The position numbers and the translations under genes are program-made. A DNA stretch of 64,000 bases from positions 248,001 to 312,000 of the forward strand of contig JAVYIG010000885.1 of the NCBI GenBank assembly GCA_035222895.1, written 5' to 3'. The notes under the pieces were generated by a model, which saw nothing but the letters and a program-made list of their open reading frames with translations, made no database searches and was not told the DNA's origin. Of the stretch, positions 36,202 through 46,279 are shown piece by piece. The stretch is from Strongylocentrotus droebachiensis. Taxonomy: Eukaryota; Echinodermata; Echinoidea; Camarodonta; Strongylocentrotidae. Positions within the stretch are counted from its first letter, which is position 1; every line of letters starts with the position of its first letter.

Positions 36202-36268
36202 CATCATATCTGAACGAGCCTTAAAGGGACTTGGTAACATTGTTCATATGAGAGAAAATGATGCTAAG
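36202..36268 (+). CDS. Candidate 67-bp internal exon, unknown protein
   Basis: Preceded by a strong acceptor (TTTTGTTTTGCAG, ending 36201) and followed by AAG|GTATT. One of three frames is open for 22 codons and reads ISERALKGLGNIVHMREN. The other frames have stops. Family unknown. Splicing is inferred from sequence only. Confidence 0.3.
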
Positions 36269-37069
36269 GTATTGACTTCAATGCTATACTGTATGTACAC
36301 TTAAAGATAATCTGAACATTTGAGTTAAAAATAGACCACTATTGATGATAAAAATTGGGAAAACTGATCTGATCCATTCCTTAATTCTCCCAACTATATT
36401 TTTATAATTTGATTAAATTGAAGTGAGTGTAAATCATCACAAAGCAAAGAATTAGCTCCAATACCTTTTCCAAATTTAGGCGTTGAAAGATTTTTTTTAA
36501 GGCCTGTTTTATATCTTATTTTCATAGAAAAACGGTTGGGGAAAATTCAAAATTTTGTTGGGAGAATTAACTGTTAAAGAGTGACACACAGTAGCGCCTT
36601 CAATGAAAACCATAAATATCTTGTGGTTTGAAAAAAAATTGGTAATTAAAAGTATAAAATTCTTGGATTGTATCTGTGATATTGAAAGCACAATATGGCT
36701 TACCTACATGTATATTGAATTCGCTGTTAAAATTTAAGTTAAATTTTAATTCTTTTGTGAAACTCCTGGGACTTGCCAAATGAATGTTGTGACATTAGCA
36801 ATGGAATATATCTCTTTGTGCTAAACTTTTTCAGCATGTTTGCTATTTTATCTTAAACTGGGAAATATCTTCTGAATAATTATTCCACAGTCACCTTGGA
36901 ATTGCCCAACTGAGCCAATCGTACTGGCGGGAATGTTATCTGATATAAATTGTATTTTTATACTTGAACTTCAGCTTCTGTATTTGCAACAAAACTAATT
37001 TTTTGATATTTATAAATATGAATGTTGCCACTAATGCCTTTTCTTATATTTAAGTCATGTGCCCGTAGG
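36269..37069. other. No gene seen
   Basis: AT-rich interior of element D. Confidence 0.4.
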
Positions 37070-37690
37070 AAGCAGGTTTCTAGCACAGAGAATAGGTACA
37101 GTTGAGCTGATTTCTGCACAGTTTTCTAATATGCTGTATCGCCAAATGTGAACATCATGGTTTTGACGGGCAAGCAACCATCATCAGAAAACTCTGCAGG
37201 TATCAGTGAAGCTCTCCCTGTTCCCCTTGCTGCCAACTTGTTCCTTTTGAGTGTAAGAAATAACTTAGCTAAGCCATGTGTTTATCATTTGTGCCATTTT
37301 TCTCCTGTGTGTGATTTAGATTGTATAGTTTTATACTTTATACTGAATTCTTGCCATGAACTTAGATATTCCCCTTGTATGTAACAAGAATTGATCTTTC
37401 ATGCTCAGAAATTCTTTCCAACAACCTTTTGTTTTATGTGATAGTCTTTATCTGCATTAAAGTCTTGGGGTTGTCAGGAGCGGTTTTGCAGCATGGAGAC
37501 GAGGTAGAGCTGCACTGATGAATGCCTAGCTTTCCACTATGCTGTTTTGCTGAATATGAGGAACTTCCCCAGTGTGCTGTTTGCTTGTCTACTAAAATAC
37601 TGCGGGTATCAGTATAGCTTTACCTAGTCTCTATGCTGCTAACCTGCTTCCCACAACCGTAAGACTTATAAGTTTAGCCAATATGTCATA
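37070..37690. repeat. Old tandem duplication, ~420-bp offset
   Basis: 37170-37250 (AACTCTGCAGGTATCAGTGA and the CTTGCTGCCAACTTGTTCC that follows) has a diverged copy at about 37590-37660 (ACTGCGGGTATCAGTATAGC, GCTGCTAACCTGCTTCC). Upstream stretches also align. Confidence 0.6.
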
Positions 37691-38160
37691 GTTTCTTGTA
37701 GCACAATTTATAACGAAACAGATATCTTTGTGATGGCCTGTTAACTTTCTTAAAATAAATTATGAGACTGACAGAAATACACTAGGTATTTATACAGCAT
37801 GTTTTGGAAGAAGTGTCAGGATAGTGATGAAAAGATTTTGTACCAATGGAAGCAAAGTTAGATAGAATAAGAAGGTATAGAAATACGTATTTTATATTTT
37901 TGTTATCCATTTTCATACCATATACGTGTACATTAAAAATATGAAAATTACTTTCTGTCTGGCATGTATATATATATTATGTGATGCAATATTTGTTGCT
38001 TTGATTTTACTGTGTGATTGTTCAGAATGTGTACATGAAGTGACTTTTACACTTTCTTCCTTGATCAGGTGGTCTTATAGATGTTATTTAGAGGACAACA
38101 AAGACGTAAAGATCATGTAAGGATAAAAGGTACATCGAAATGACCAGTAAGGTGTAAATA
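37691..38160. other. No gene seen
   Basis: AT-rich; leads into the right GACGTC array of element D. Confidence 0.45.
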
Positions 38161-38214
38161 TCACGTCAAAATTTGATGTCCATACAACGTATACAGGTCA
38201 TTCTTGGGTGAAAG

Positions 38215-38815
38215 TTGACGTCTTAAAGACGTCTTTATTTAACCAATAAGACCTAAAAAGAAAATATGACGTCCATACAACGTCTTTATATGGTACAAGT
38301 TGACGTCTTAAAGACGTCTTTCTTTGACTAATAAGACGTTAAAATCACGACAAAATATGACGTCCATACGACGTCTTCCTATGGTACAAGTTGACGTCTT
38401 ACAGACGTCTTTCTTTGACTAAAAGACGTAAATATGACGTCCATACAACGTCTTTCTATGGCACAAGTTGACGTCTTAAAGACGTCTTTCTTTAACTAAT
38501 AAGACGTAAAAATCACGTAAAAATATGACGTCCTCGTGACGACGTGCGCGGGTGCAAAATCAAGTCTTTTTGACGTCGTGTTACGTCGTCTTAAAGACGT
38601 CTTTCTTTAACTAAAAGACGTAAATATGACGTCCATATGACGTCTTCCTATGGTACAAGTTGACGTCTTAAAGACGTCTTTCTTTGACTAATAAGACGTA
38701 AAAATCACGTCAAAATATGACGTGCGCGGGTGCAAAATCATGTCTTTTTGACGTCGTGTTATGTCGTCTTAAAGACGTAGTACAAGACGTAAATATGACG
38801 TGATATTTACCAGTC
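38215..38815. repeat. Right GACGTC array of element D
   Basis: About seven ~85-90 bp units with AAGTTGACGTCTTAAAGACG, CTTTGACTAATAAGACGT and ATATGACGTCCATACAACG. The motif is shared with the left array but the unit sequence is different. Confidence 0.88.
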
Positions 38816-39055
38816 TCTGCTATCAGGGAAGTAGGACGTGGGGACGCATCGACGACGTCGACGACGACCGGGACGTCGCACCGCGCTGGGACGTGGTCGA
38901 GCAGCTGGATTAAGACGCCCTCTGTCCGCTCGACCGCCCGGCGGCGCCAGGGGGCGGGCGGGAGGGGAGATTTGGGCGCTGTAAAATGGACCCCGGATAC
39001 CCCCCTCGACGCCTTACAGTATTATTATATAGATAATATCATCTATGAATGCTAG

Positions 39056-39490
39056 TGAGCGTTGCAACCGAGCTTTTATGAGAATTGCTCTTATGTCGTT
39101 TAAATTAGGAGCACGTTTAATGATGAGAGGAAAAGGGGACACTTATCGAAAGGGATAAGACACTTATTAGAAGAAAACAAATGAGCACGTGTCAAAGTAC
39201 AAAGGGTAATAGTCAAAGGTGAAAGTGGACACTTTTTACACCTGCAAAGAGGCACTCACATGAAATGAAAACAGGCACTTATGACAATAGTAGCCTAAAT
39301 TAGCATTTATCAACGGAAAAGGGGCATCAAATTTTGACATCGGAATTTAAAAGAGGTGAAAAGGGGCATCAATGAAAAGGGGATAGTTCCCTTACTAGAA
39401 ATGAAAAGGGGCACTATACTTGCTAAAAAGGGAAATTATCAGAGGTGATAAGGGGCACTTATATTGCATCTAATTATGGGCACTGACGAG
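39056..39490. repeat. GGGGCAC minisatellite, locus 2
   Basis: Same AAATTAGGAGCACGTTT leader and AAAAGGGGCACTTAT units as locus 1. It starts immediately outside the Helitron array. Confidence 0.82.
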
Positions 39491-39714
39491 ATTTCCTTTC
39501 TAACGCGCATTTCTATTTCCTCATCTTCTTCTCAACCCCACATGCAGCTAATTATCACTTTGTATTATTTCTGTACCTTCGATCTCTCACTTCTTTTTGT
39601 CATTGTCTACCCCATTGTATTATGACCGTGTTCTTCTATCTTTGTCGTGTAAAGCATTGTCTTGTCCCTTTCTCGTCTCTGTTGGCATCCCCCTTTTTCT
39701 TTCCCCTATTTTGT

Positions 39715-40494
39715 AGTTCCTTTTGTAGTTACGGATACCAATCGTACACAGGCTGTTGTTGTTGATGGCGAGAGATCATCTGACGTGTCTGTGGACTCCG
39801 GTGTTCCCCAGGGTACAGTGTTAGGCCCACTCCTCTTCATAATGTACATTAATGACATCGCTATACTAATATCTCGTCCTCCATCAGACTGTTCGCAGAT
39901 GACTGCCTCATCTACAGAGAAATCCAGTCTGAACAGGATGCTGCACTTCTTCAAGAGGATCTTGACACCCTATCAAAATGGTCCCTTGATTGGCAGATAA
40001 GATTCAATCCTGCAAAGTGCTCCCTACTCCGTATCACCAAGAAACGTCGCAGTATTGAGACAACATACAGCATGAGGGGGGCTGATCTGCAGCAAGTTGA
40101 CAATCACCCATACCTTGGCGTGGAATTCTCTTCCAAGATGGACTGGGGTGTACATATCAACAATGTCACAAACAAAGCCCGGAAATCACTCTGACTTCCT
40201 TCAACGGAATATTTGCAAGTGTCCTGAGAAGATCAAGCAGCAGGCTTATACTTCCCTGGTACGGCCAATCTCGGAGTATTCGTGTACAGCATGGGATCCC
40301 TACTTCCAGAAGCACATTTCAGCCCTTGAATCAGTGCAGAGGAAACCTGCCCGTTTTGTGAAAGGGAACTATCAGCGTACGGCTAGCGTCAGCCAGATGC
40401 TGCAGGAGCTGAAGTGGCCTTCACTTCAAGATAGGAGGACAGTTGCACGTCTTACCATGCTGTTCAAGATCAACTCTCATGAACTCCCGATTAC
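39715..40494 (+). pseudogene. 5'-truncated LINE RT, frameshifted (jockey/CR1-like)
   Basis: Starts within the RT domain (SGVPQGTVLGPLLFIMYIND near 39800-39860). The frame then shifts before the catalytic FADD region (FADDCLIYREIQSEQ, near 39890), and shifts again near 40190. Later blocks include FNPAKCSLLRITKKRRS, YLGVEFSS, LVRPISEYSCTAWDP and ARLTMLFKI. The ORF breaks off at the 40495 insertion; C-terminal sequence of the same type resumes at 47356. Several lesions show that it is dead. Confidence 0.8.
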
Positions 40495-40549
40495 CCAGGC
40501 GCGGATCCAGGGGGGGGGGGCCGAGCGGGCCTTGCCCCCCCCCCCCCCC

Positions 40550-40760
40550 GCAAAAAAAAAAAAGAGAGAAGAAAGGAAAAGAAGGGAAAGGGAAAGAGGA
40601 GAGAAGGGAAAGAAAGAAGAGAAGAGAAACAAAAAGGGGGGAAGAAGGAGATCGGGGGGGCCGAAAGGGCCTTGCCTCCCAGGCTGTTGAACCCCCCCCC
40701 CCCCCAATCAAAAAAATAAGAGAGAAGGAAGGAAAGGGAAAGAAATGACATAATTTCCGA
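40550..40760. repeat. GA-rich tract between G/C runs
   Basis: Purine-rich plus strand (GAAAGGAAAAGAAGGG type) bounded by G10, C16 and C14 runs. ORFs are low complexity. Confidence 0.85.
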
Positions 40761-41014
40761 GATTTTTCCTCACTTTTTAGTAAATACGTTTGTATGTGTT
40801 TGTTGGAGAATGACAAATTACTAAATTTACAGCCAGGCAAGAAATATGATTCTTGAGATTCCTACATGTCAGGCCCGAGGTGGGGCGGGGATTGGGAGCC
40901 TCGAGCTCCCCCCCCCCCCCACTTTTTTGAAAAAGTATATTAAAGAGAAATAAAATAGAATGAGAGCAAGAAAGAAAGAATAGTTAACTGCCAGTGTTAA
41001 CAATTAATGAGGCA

Positions 41015-41308
41015 TCTAAATATGCTAATCTGACCGTGATTAAATGCCTAAAACCCCTAAGCTCCCAGGGGCTCTGCCCCTGGATTCCACCTAGGACCCT
41101 ATACGGCGGGCCCTTAGATGCTCATCTGACGGTAATTTAATGCCTAAAACCCCTGATTTTTTGGGGCTCCGCCCCCTGGAACCCACGCCAAATAGTGACC
41201 TGCCAGTGTCATAAAATAATAAGGTATAAAAAAAAATGCTCATCTGACCTTAATTAAACGCATAAAACCCCTGAGCTTCCGGGGCCGGCTCAGCCGCCTC
41301 GACCCCAC
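41015..41308. repeat. Tandem CATCTGACCG module, left of the Ty3 element
   Basis: Three units, each with CTAATCTGACCGTGATTAAA-like sequence, TGCCTAAAACCCCTGAG and a GC-rich hairpin such as GGGGCTCTGCCCC. The array resumes at 46400-46510 after the Ty3 element. The same module occurs in Helitron copies 1-4 (for example 15045-15110). Confidence 0.8.
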
Positions 41309-41433
41309 TGTTATGGGACTATACCGATATCCCAATCACAAGTATCGATACCGCATGCGATATACTCGTGCTTAATAACATGATACTCTGAACGTACAAT
41401 CTTGTCTGAAGTCTCGATTTTCTGAGTGAAACA
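41309..41433 (+). repeat. 5' LTR
   Basis: 125 bp, TGTTATGGGACT...GTGAAACA. Short for the family. Confidence 0.92.
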
Positions 41434-41449
41434 TGGTGTCAGAAGTCGG
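41434..41449 (+). promoter_or_regulatory. Primer-binding site (tRNA-Leu)
   Basis: TGGTGTCAGAAGTCGG directly follows the LTR. It is complementary, with one mismatch, to the 3' end of metazoan tRNA-Leu ending CACTTCTGACACCA, the primer for minus-strand synthesis. Confidence 0.8.
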
Positions 41450-41605
41450 TTCTATGGAAAAAATCCGTAGAAGAAGCTTGTGCTGACATTTGAAGTGCTA
41501 CATGGAAGGAGGAAATTCACTTTGAAACGCTGAAAATGTGCCTCGAACTTGTGAGTACAGTGCGTGTATTGCTGTGATTTCATTGAACTGTCCCAGCTAT
41601 TGAAA

Positions 41606-42247
41606 ATGGCGTCTTGTCAAATCCCGGTACCGCAGCCAATGTGCTGCAAGGGCAATTTGGAGGCAAATTGGAAAGCCTTTGGGGAGTCTTGGGATGACTA
41701 CCGCATAGCTACAGAGCTTGATAAGAAGCCAGATATCGTACAGGTGGCAACCCTTAGAACAGTTATGGGTCAGGATTGCAAGGACAGGTTAGCAACATTG
41801 CCACTTAGTGATGAGGACAGAAAGAATCCACAGATAATCGTCGACAAATTGGCAGAACATTTTGCTCCAGCCAGGAACGTGCTGTACGACAGGTTTGTGT
41901 TCCATAGTGCAAGTCAGCAACAGAATGAGAGTGTTGATCAATATGTGGTGCGCCTGAGACAACTAGGCAAAGCGTGCAAGTTTGGTGCACTTGAAGAGGA
42001 GATGATACGAGACAGACTGGTTCTTGGGTGTAAAGATAAACAAGCCCAAGCTCGACTATTCAGGGAGCAAGATACAGTCTGTACCTTGAAGAAGGCTATA
42101 GCATCTCTTGAGGTGAGTGAGTCATCTCAACAGCAACTGAGGATTGTGAAAGGTGAAGAATCTGTCCACTTCACGCAAAGCCAGCATAAGAACGGAAAAG
42201 CTGGTGGAAGGCAAATGCAGACCAAGAATAGTTACAGGGACAGGTAG
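41606..42247 (+). CDS. gag: Gag (capsid) of the Ty3-type element
   Basis: 213 codons from ATG 41606 (context AAAATGGCG) to TAG 42245-42247. An in-frame ATG at 41564 would add 14 residues. The protein has the helical capsid pattern of Ty3 Gag (FVFHSASQQQNESVDQYVV, LRQLGKACKFG, DRLVLGCKD), the part that assembles the virus-like particle in the cytoplasm. The zinc knuckles expected at its C-terminus lie after the TAG, in the same frame. The stop therefore separates capsid from nucleocapsid and is either a mutation or a suppressible stop. Confidence 0.88.
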   Translation: MASCQIPVPQPMCCKGNLEANWKAFGESWDDYRIATELDKKPDIVQVATLRTVMGQDCKDRLATLPLSDEDRKNPQIIVDKLAEHFAPARNVLYDRFVFHSASQQQNESVDQYVVRLRQLGKACKFGALEEEMIRDRLVLGCKDKQAQARLFREQDTVCTLKKAIASLEVSESSQQQLRIVKGEESVHFTQSQHKNGKAGGRQMQTKNSYRDR

Positions 42248-45200
42248 CAATATGGAAACAGTTTCTCTACACAAAAAGATGAGGTGAACGGCTGTAAATT
42301 CTGTGGTGGAAGCCATTCAAGAGGCCGTGATAACTGTCCAGCATATGGAAAATCATGTCGTAAATGCGGCAGGGCAAACCATTTCCAGACTGTCTGCAAC
42401 GCCGGTACGCAAAGGGGTATAAAGTCCTCATATGTTCATCAGCTAGAGAGCAGTGATGATGAAGAGGCACTAGCCCTAGAGGAGGTAGGATCATTGAATA
42501 TCCATGATGGTGGAAAGAAACTGACGCTACCATTAGACATGGTGTTAAATGGTAAACAGCAAGGACGAGTTGAGTGCCTGATTGATACTGGTTCAACCTG
42601 CAATGTGTTGTCTTACAGGCAGGTGTGTGAACTGGAGAATACAGGACAACCTATCATCGCCCCGAGCAAGTCCAGAATCAGACTGATAAATCGCAGCATC
42701 ATCCCAGTGCTAGGAGAAAAAACGTACACTTGCAGGTATGGCAACAAGCAACATGTTGTGACGTTTAAGATAGTTGATGTGGAACACATGCCCCTCTTGT
42801 CTAGCAAGACATCCATCGATATGGGACTGATCACAGTGAATGTAGACCATGAAGTCAACATGGTGGAAGACAATGCTATCATCGATGACTATGCAGATGT
42901 TTTTGATGGTCTAGGATGCCTACCGGGTGAATACGATATGAAGGTCGACTCATCCATTACTTCAGTAAAAAACCTAGCCAGGAAGGTGGCGGTGCCTCTG
43001 AAAGGAGAACTGAAGCTGAAGCTCGACGAATTAGAGCAAAGAGGCATTGTGAAGAAGGTTTCGATACCTACAGACTGGGTCAGTAACATCGTCTTAGTCA
43101 GGAAACCAGGCAAACTCAGGATCTGTCTTGACCCGAGAGATCTTAACAGAGCTTTGAAGAGACCTCATTATCTCATGCCAACGATGGATGATATACTGCC
43201 GAAGCTGGCAGAAGCGAAGGTGTTCTCTGTACTAGATGCGAAGGATGGATTCTGGCAGGTGAAGCTGACAGAAAGGAGCAGTTTGCTAACGACATTCGCA
43301 ACACCATTTGGTCGTTATAGATGGACTAGGATGCCCTTCGGCATATGTACCGCACCCGAAGAGTTCCAAAGACGGCAACATGAAATCATAGAAGGCTTGT
43401 TAGGTGTTGATGTTGTGGCAGATGACTTCTTGGTATACGGCAGTAGTGCGACACATGAAGAAGCCCTTGCAGACCACGACAGGAATCTCCAGAAGTTCTT
43501 GGCAAGGGCGAGAGAGAGCGGGCTGATATTGAACAAGAAGAAGCTCAAGCTGCGCCTCAAAGAAGTGCCATACATGGGACATCTGCTGACTAGTGATGGT
43601 CTCAAACCAGATCCCAAGAAGGTGAAAGCTGTAGTGGAGCTGCCAGCTCCTACTGACAAGAAGGGAGTTCAACGCCTTCTTGGAAGTGTCACATACCTGT
43701 CCAGATTCATGCCTAGACTAGCAGATGTAGCCGAGCCTTTGAGAAGGCTGACTGACAAAGGTGTCCACTTCGAATGGAGGGAGGACCATGAGGAAACCCT
43801 CAACAAGCTACGAAAGCTTATGACGGAAGCTCCAATCTTGAAGTATTATAATCTGAAGGATGAGGTGACAATCCAGTGCGATGCATCAGAGAAGGGGCTT
43901 GGAGCGACATTACTCCAGAATGGACAGCCAGTCTACTACGCATCAAGGGCCCTGACGAAAACTGAACAAAACTATGCTCAAATAGAGAAAGAGTGCCTAG
44001 CCATTGTGTACTCTGCAGAGAGGTTCGATCAGTTCATCCAGGGAAGGAAGGTGACAATCATGACAGATCATAAGCCCTTGGTGCCGATATTCAGCAAGGC
44101 TTTGAACAGTGCCCCGAAACGTCTCCAGAGAATGCTTTTGAGACTGCAAAAGTATGACATTGAGCTAACATTCTGTCCAGGGAAGGATATGTTGATTGCA
44201 GACTGGTTGAGTAGAGCTTTCCTGCCTGACACAGAGAGTTGCGACAGGATCTATGCTGAAATTGAACAGATCAACCAGACAGATTATGTCAGGATACGTG
44301 AAGCCACATCACTACAACTGCAGAAAGAGACATTGAGAGATCCAGCTCTGCAAACTCTAACATCCATTGTGATGAATGGATGGCCTGAACAGAGAGATGA
44401 AGTGCCTGTGGTGGTGAGAGGCTATTACCAGTTCAGGGATGAGATAACAGTACAGAATGGTGTTCTGTACAAGGGCATGAAAGTTATCGTTCCAACCGCC
44501 ATGAGAGCCCTGATGCTGAACAGAGTGCACAGCAGTCATCTAGGAGTTGATGCCTGTGTTCGACGAGCTAGGGATGTCCTGTTCTGGCCGGGTATGCAGT
44601 CGGAAGTGAAGGAAAAGGTGACCCAATGCAGCACCTGCAATGCTTTCCAGCCCAAACAACAGAAAGAGCCGATGATGTCGCACGACATTCCAAGCAGGCC
44701 TTGGAGCATTGTGTCGCAGGATCTCTTCACATTCCAGAACGAAGACTACCTCATTACTGTCGACCACTACAGTGATTACTGGGAAATAGACAAAATAACA
44801 GGTGACACGAGGGCTCCAGTAGTGGTGGCATGCACAAAAGGCCACTTCGCCAGATATGGACGTCCAGACAAAGTGATTACGGACAATGGGCCCCAATTTG
44901 TTGCCAAAGACTGTGCTCAATTCGTTGCAGAGTGGGAAGTTGAGCATCTCACATCTTCGCCATTGTACGCACAAAGCAATGGTAAAGCCGAATCTGCAGT
45001 GAAGATTGCTAAGACACTCCTGAAGAAAGCGACAAAGCATGGAGAGGATGTCCAGCTAGCAATACTGGATTGGAGAAATACACCGGATGATAATGGTGCC
45101 AGTCCAGCACAGAAAATGATGGCAAGACGAACCAACACTCTACTGCCTACCCCTGAAGCGCTCCTCAAGCCACATGTCGTAGATGGAGTGTCCCAACACA

Positions 45201-45727
45201 TCAGCCACAAGAAGCAGCTGGCCAAAAAATACTATGACCGATCGGCAGCTCCTCTTCCTGAGCTAGAGATTGGACAGCAAGTCCGCATCCAATCTAAGAG
45301 TCGTGGCCTGGAGTGCAGCCGAGGAGTCTGCAAGGAGAAAGTGGGTCCAAGGTCATACTTGGTGCAAACAGAAACTGGCCAAATGTTAAGAAGGAACCGG
45401 AGGTTCTTAAGAATGACGGAAGAGCCGCTCGTACAAGAACCGCAGACAGCTGAGACGGAGAGCCCACCGGCGCAAGAAAGCCGACAAGAAGCTACTACAT
45501 CGCAGCAAACGAGTGAGAACCAGCGCCAGCAACCATCCTACACTGAGACGGCTGCAAAACCTGTTGAATCGCGTACTGGAGAAATATCCGCTAACAGCTC
45601 TCCAGAAAATCAGCCGACTAGCCCTGGTCGCGTGACAACACAACAGTCCATCTGGCCGACCAGATCTACTAGAACCAGGAAAAGCATCCAGATGCCGGCT
45701 AGATATGACCAGTTTGTTGGCAAATAA
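42248..45727 (+). CDS. pol: Nucleocapsid knuckles plus Pol: protease, RT, RNase H, integrase
   Basis: Open for 1159 codons after the TAG, with no ATG ahead of the knuckles. In order: knuckles CKFCGGSHSRGRDNC and CRKCGRANHFQTVC; aspartic protease LIDTGSTCNVL (42581-42613); RT with LDAKDGFWQV and an unusual VADD in place of YIDD (43415-43426); RNase H (QCDASEKGLG, ECLAIVYS, MTDHKPL); integrase with HSSHLG and CSTC zinc residues, then DDE at 44720 (SQDLF), 44882 (TDNGPQF) and 44990 (NGKAES), spacing D-X35-E. The C-terminal ~120 residues are polar. It processes Gag, copies the RNA and integrates the cDNA in the nucleus. All catalytic positions seen are kept, so it may be functional if the TAG is read through. 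Confidence 0.93.
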   Translation, partial: QYGNSFSTQKDEVNGCKFCGGSHSRGRDNCPAYGKSCRKCGRANHFQTVCNAGTQRGIKSSYVHQLESSDDEEALALEEVGSLNIHDGGKKLTLPLDMVLNGKQQGRVECLIDTGSTCNVLSYRQVCELENTGQPIIAPSKSRIRLINRSIIPVLGEKTYTCRYGNKQHVVTFKIVDVEHMPLLSSKTSIDMGLITVNVDHEVNMVEDNAIIDDYADVFDGLGCLPGEYDMKVDSSITSVKNLARKVAVPLKGELKLKLDELEQRGIVKKVSIPTDWVSNIVLVRKPGKLRICLDPRDLNRALKRPHYLMPTMDDILPKLAEAKVFSVLDAKDGFWQVKLTERSSLLTTFATPFGRYRWTRMPFGICTAPEEFQRRQHEIIEGLLGVDVVADDFLVYGSSATHEEALADHDRNLQKFLARARESGLILNKKKLKLRLKEVPYMGHLLTSDGLKPDPKKVKAVVELPAPTDKKGVQRLLGSVTYLSRFMPRLADVAEPLRRLTDKGVHFEWREDHEETLNKLRKLMTEAPILKYYNLKDEVTIQCDASEKGLGATLLQNGQPVYYASRALTKTEQNYAQIEKECLAIVYSAERFDQFIQGRKVTIMTDHKPLVPIFSKALNSAPKRLQRMLLRLQKYDIELTFCPGKDMLIADWLSRAFLPDTESCDRIYAEIEQINQTDYVRIREATSLQLQKETLRDPALQTLTSIVMNGWPEQRDEVPVVVRGYYQFRDEITVQNGVLYKGMKVIVPTAMRALMLNRVHSSHLGVDACVRRARDVLFWPGMQSEVKEKVTQCSTCNAFQPKQQKEPMMSHDIPSRPWSIVSQDLFTFQNEDYLITVDHYSDYWEIDKITGDTRAPVVVACTKGHFARYGRPDKVITDNGPQFVAKDCAQFVAEWEVEHLTSSPLYAQSNGKAESAVKIAKTLLKKATKHGEDVQLAILDWRNTPDDNGASPAQKMMARRTNTLLPTPEALLKPHVVDGVSQHISHKKQLAKKYYDRSAAPLPELEIGQQVRIQSKSRGLECSRGVCKEKVGPRSYLVQTETGQMLRRNRRFLRMTEEPLVQEPQTAETESPPAQESRQEATTSQQTSENQRQQPSYTETAAKPVESRTGEISANSSPENQPTSPGRVTTQQSIWPTRSTRTRKSIQMPARYDQFVGK

Positions 45728-46279
45728 ACCAAGCCACACAGCTGTGAACCGAAATAATGGACTTGTATAAAAAATAGCAAGTGTATATAGTTTTTGTTTT
45801 TGTTGATAGTTTAGCGTTATGATAATACTTCCGCGTTCACGAGACTGAAAGCTACCTGGACTGTATTTTTTCTGCGACACAAGTTTGTTTTTCGCGATGA
45901 AAGATCAGATTTTGAAGGACTGAAGCACTTGATAGAATCTGAAGGACAAATTTACACACAATGAACATTGAACTCAGTGACTCAACAAATGGACGAAGGA
46001 CTTTGTGTTCATATTTTTATTTTTTATTTCACATGCTCATCATTTTTATTAAATGTATGGTATCACGGAATGTAATGTGATTGGGATACAACAATTCAAA
46101 GAAAAGAATTTTTTTTTTCCTGAATTTTCTTATGAAAAAGCAAACAATCAAGAAAACAAAGGAAAGGGAGAGAAAAGAAATAGAAGCAAAATCATAATAA
46201 TAGCCTCAAACAAAATGAGCTGTTATATTAATGATCATAAAAGAAAATAACATTTTTTTCTTTTTATAAGGAAGGGAGA
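45728..46279 (+). other. 3' untranslated part of the Ty3 element with polypurine tract
   Basis: No env-like gene. A 65-codon ORF (46053-46250) is AT-rich and unconvincing. The polypurine tract AAGGAAGGGAGA (46268-46279) abuts the 3' LTR and would prime plus-strand DNA. Confidence 0.8.

Larger units (their letters stand above)
27384..38828. mobile_element. Giant TIR element D with GACGTC subterminal arrays
   Basis: 11445 bp between TIRs that share CCCTGATAGCAGA (then CTG after a 2-base difference), with a 2-bp AA duplication (27382-27383, 38829-38830). Both ends carry long arrays rich in GACGTC in different ~80-90 bp units. The interior holds nested element C, a SINE piece, a foldback element, inverted duplications and unique-looking DNA with promoter-like and exon-like signals. 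No transposase ORF is visible, so it would be non-autonomous. It could be a single giant insertion or a composite; the matching TIRs favour the former. Confidence 0.65.
26202..39033 (-). mobile_element. Helitron array copy 5, second 3'-end type, invaded by element D
   Basis: The 3' end on the minus strand is GCCCGTTTAACGGGC (7-bp stem), eight bases, then CTAG at 26202-26205, abutting copy 4. The best 5' end is TCTATATAATAATACTG at 39033, followed on the plus strand by T, as expected for an A/T target. Removing element D (11445 bp) and one AA leaves about 1385 bp, which shares the GTTTGCGTCCATCTTGCGTA module and GC-rich end block with copies 1-4. The assignment of the 5' end is inferred. Confidence 0.6.

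Noticed and set aside
46053..46250. Possible env or accessory gene of the Ty3 element
   Set aside because: No signal peptide, membrane segment or glycosylation pattern; Lys/Asn-rich AT-driven frame.
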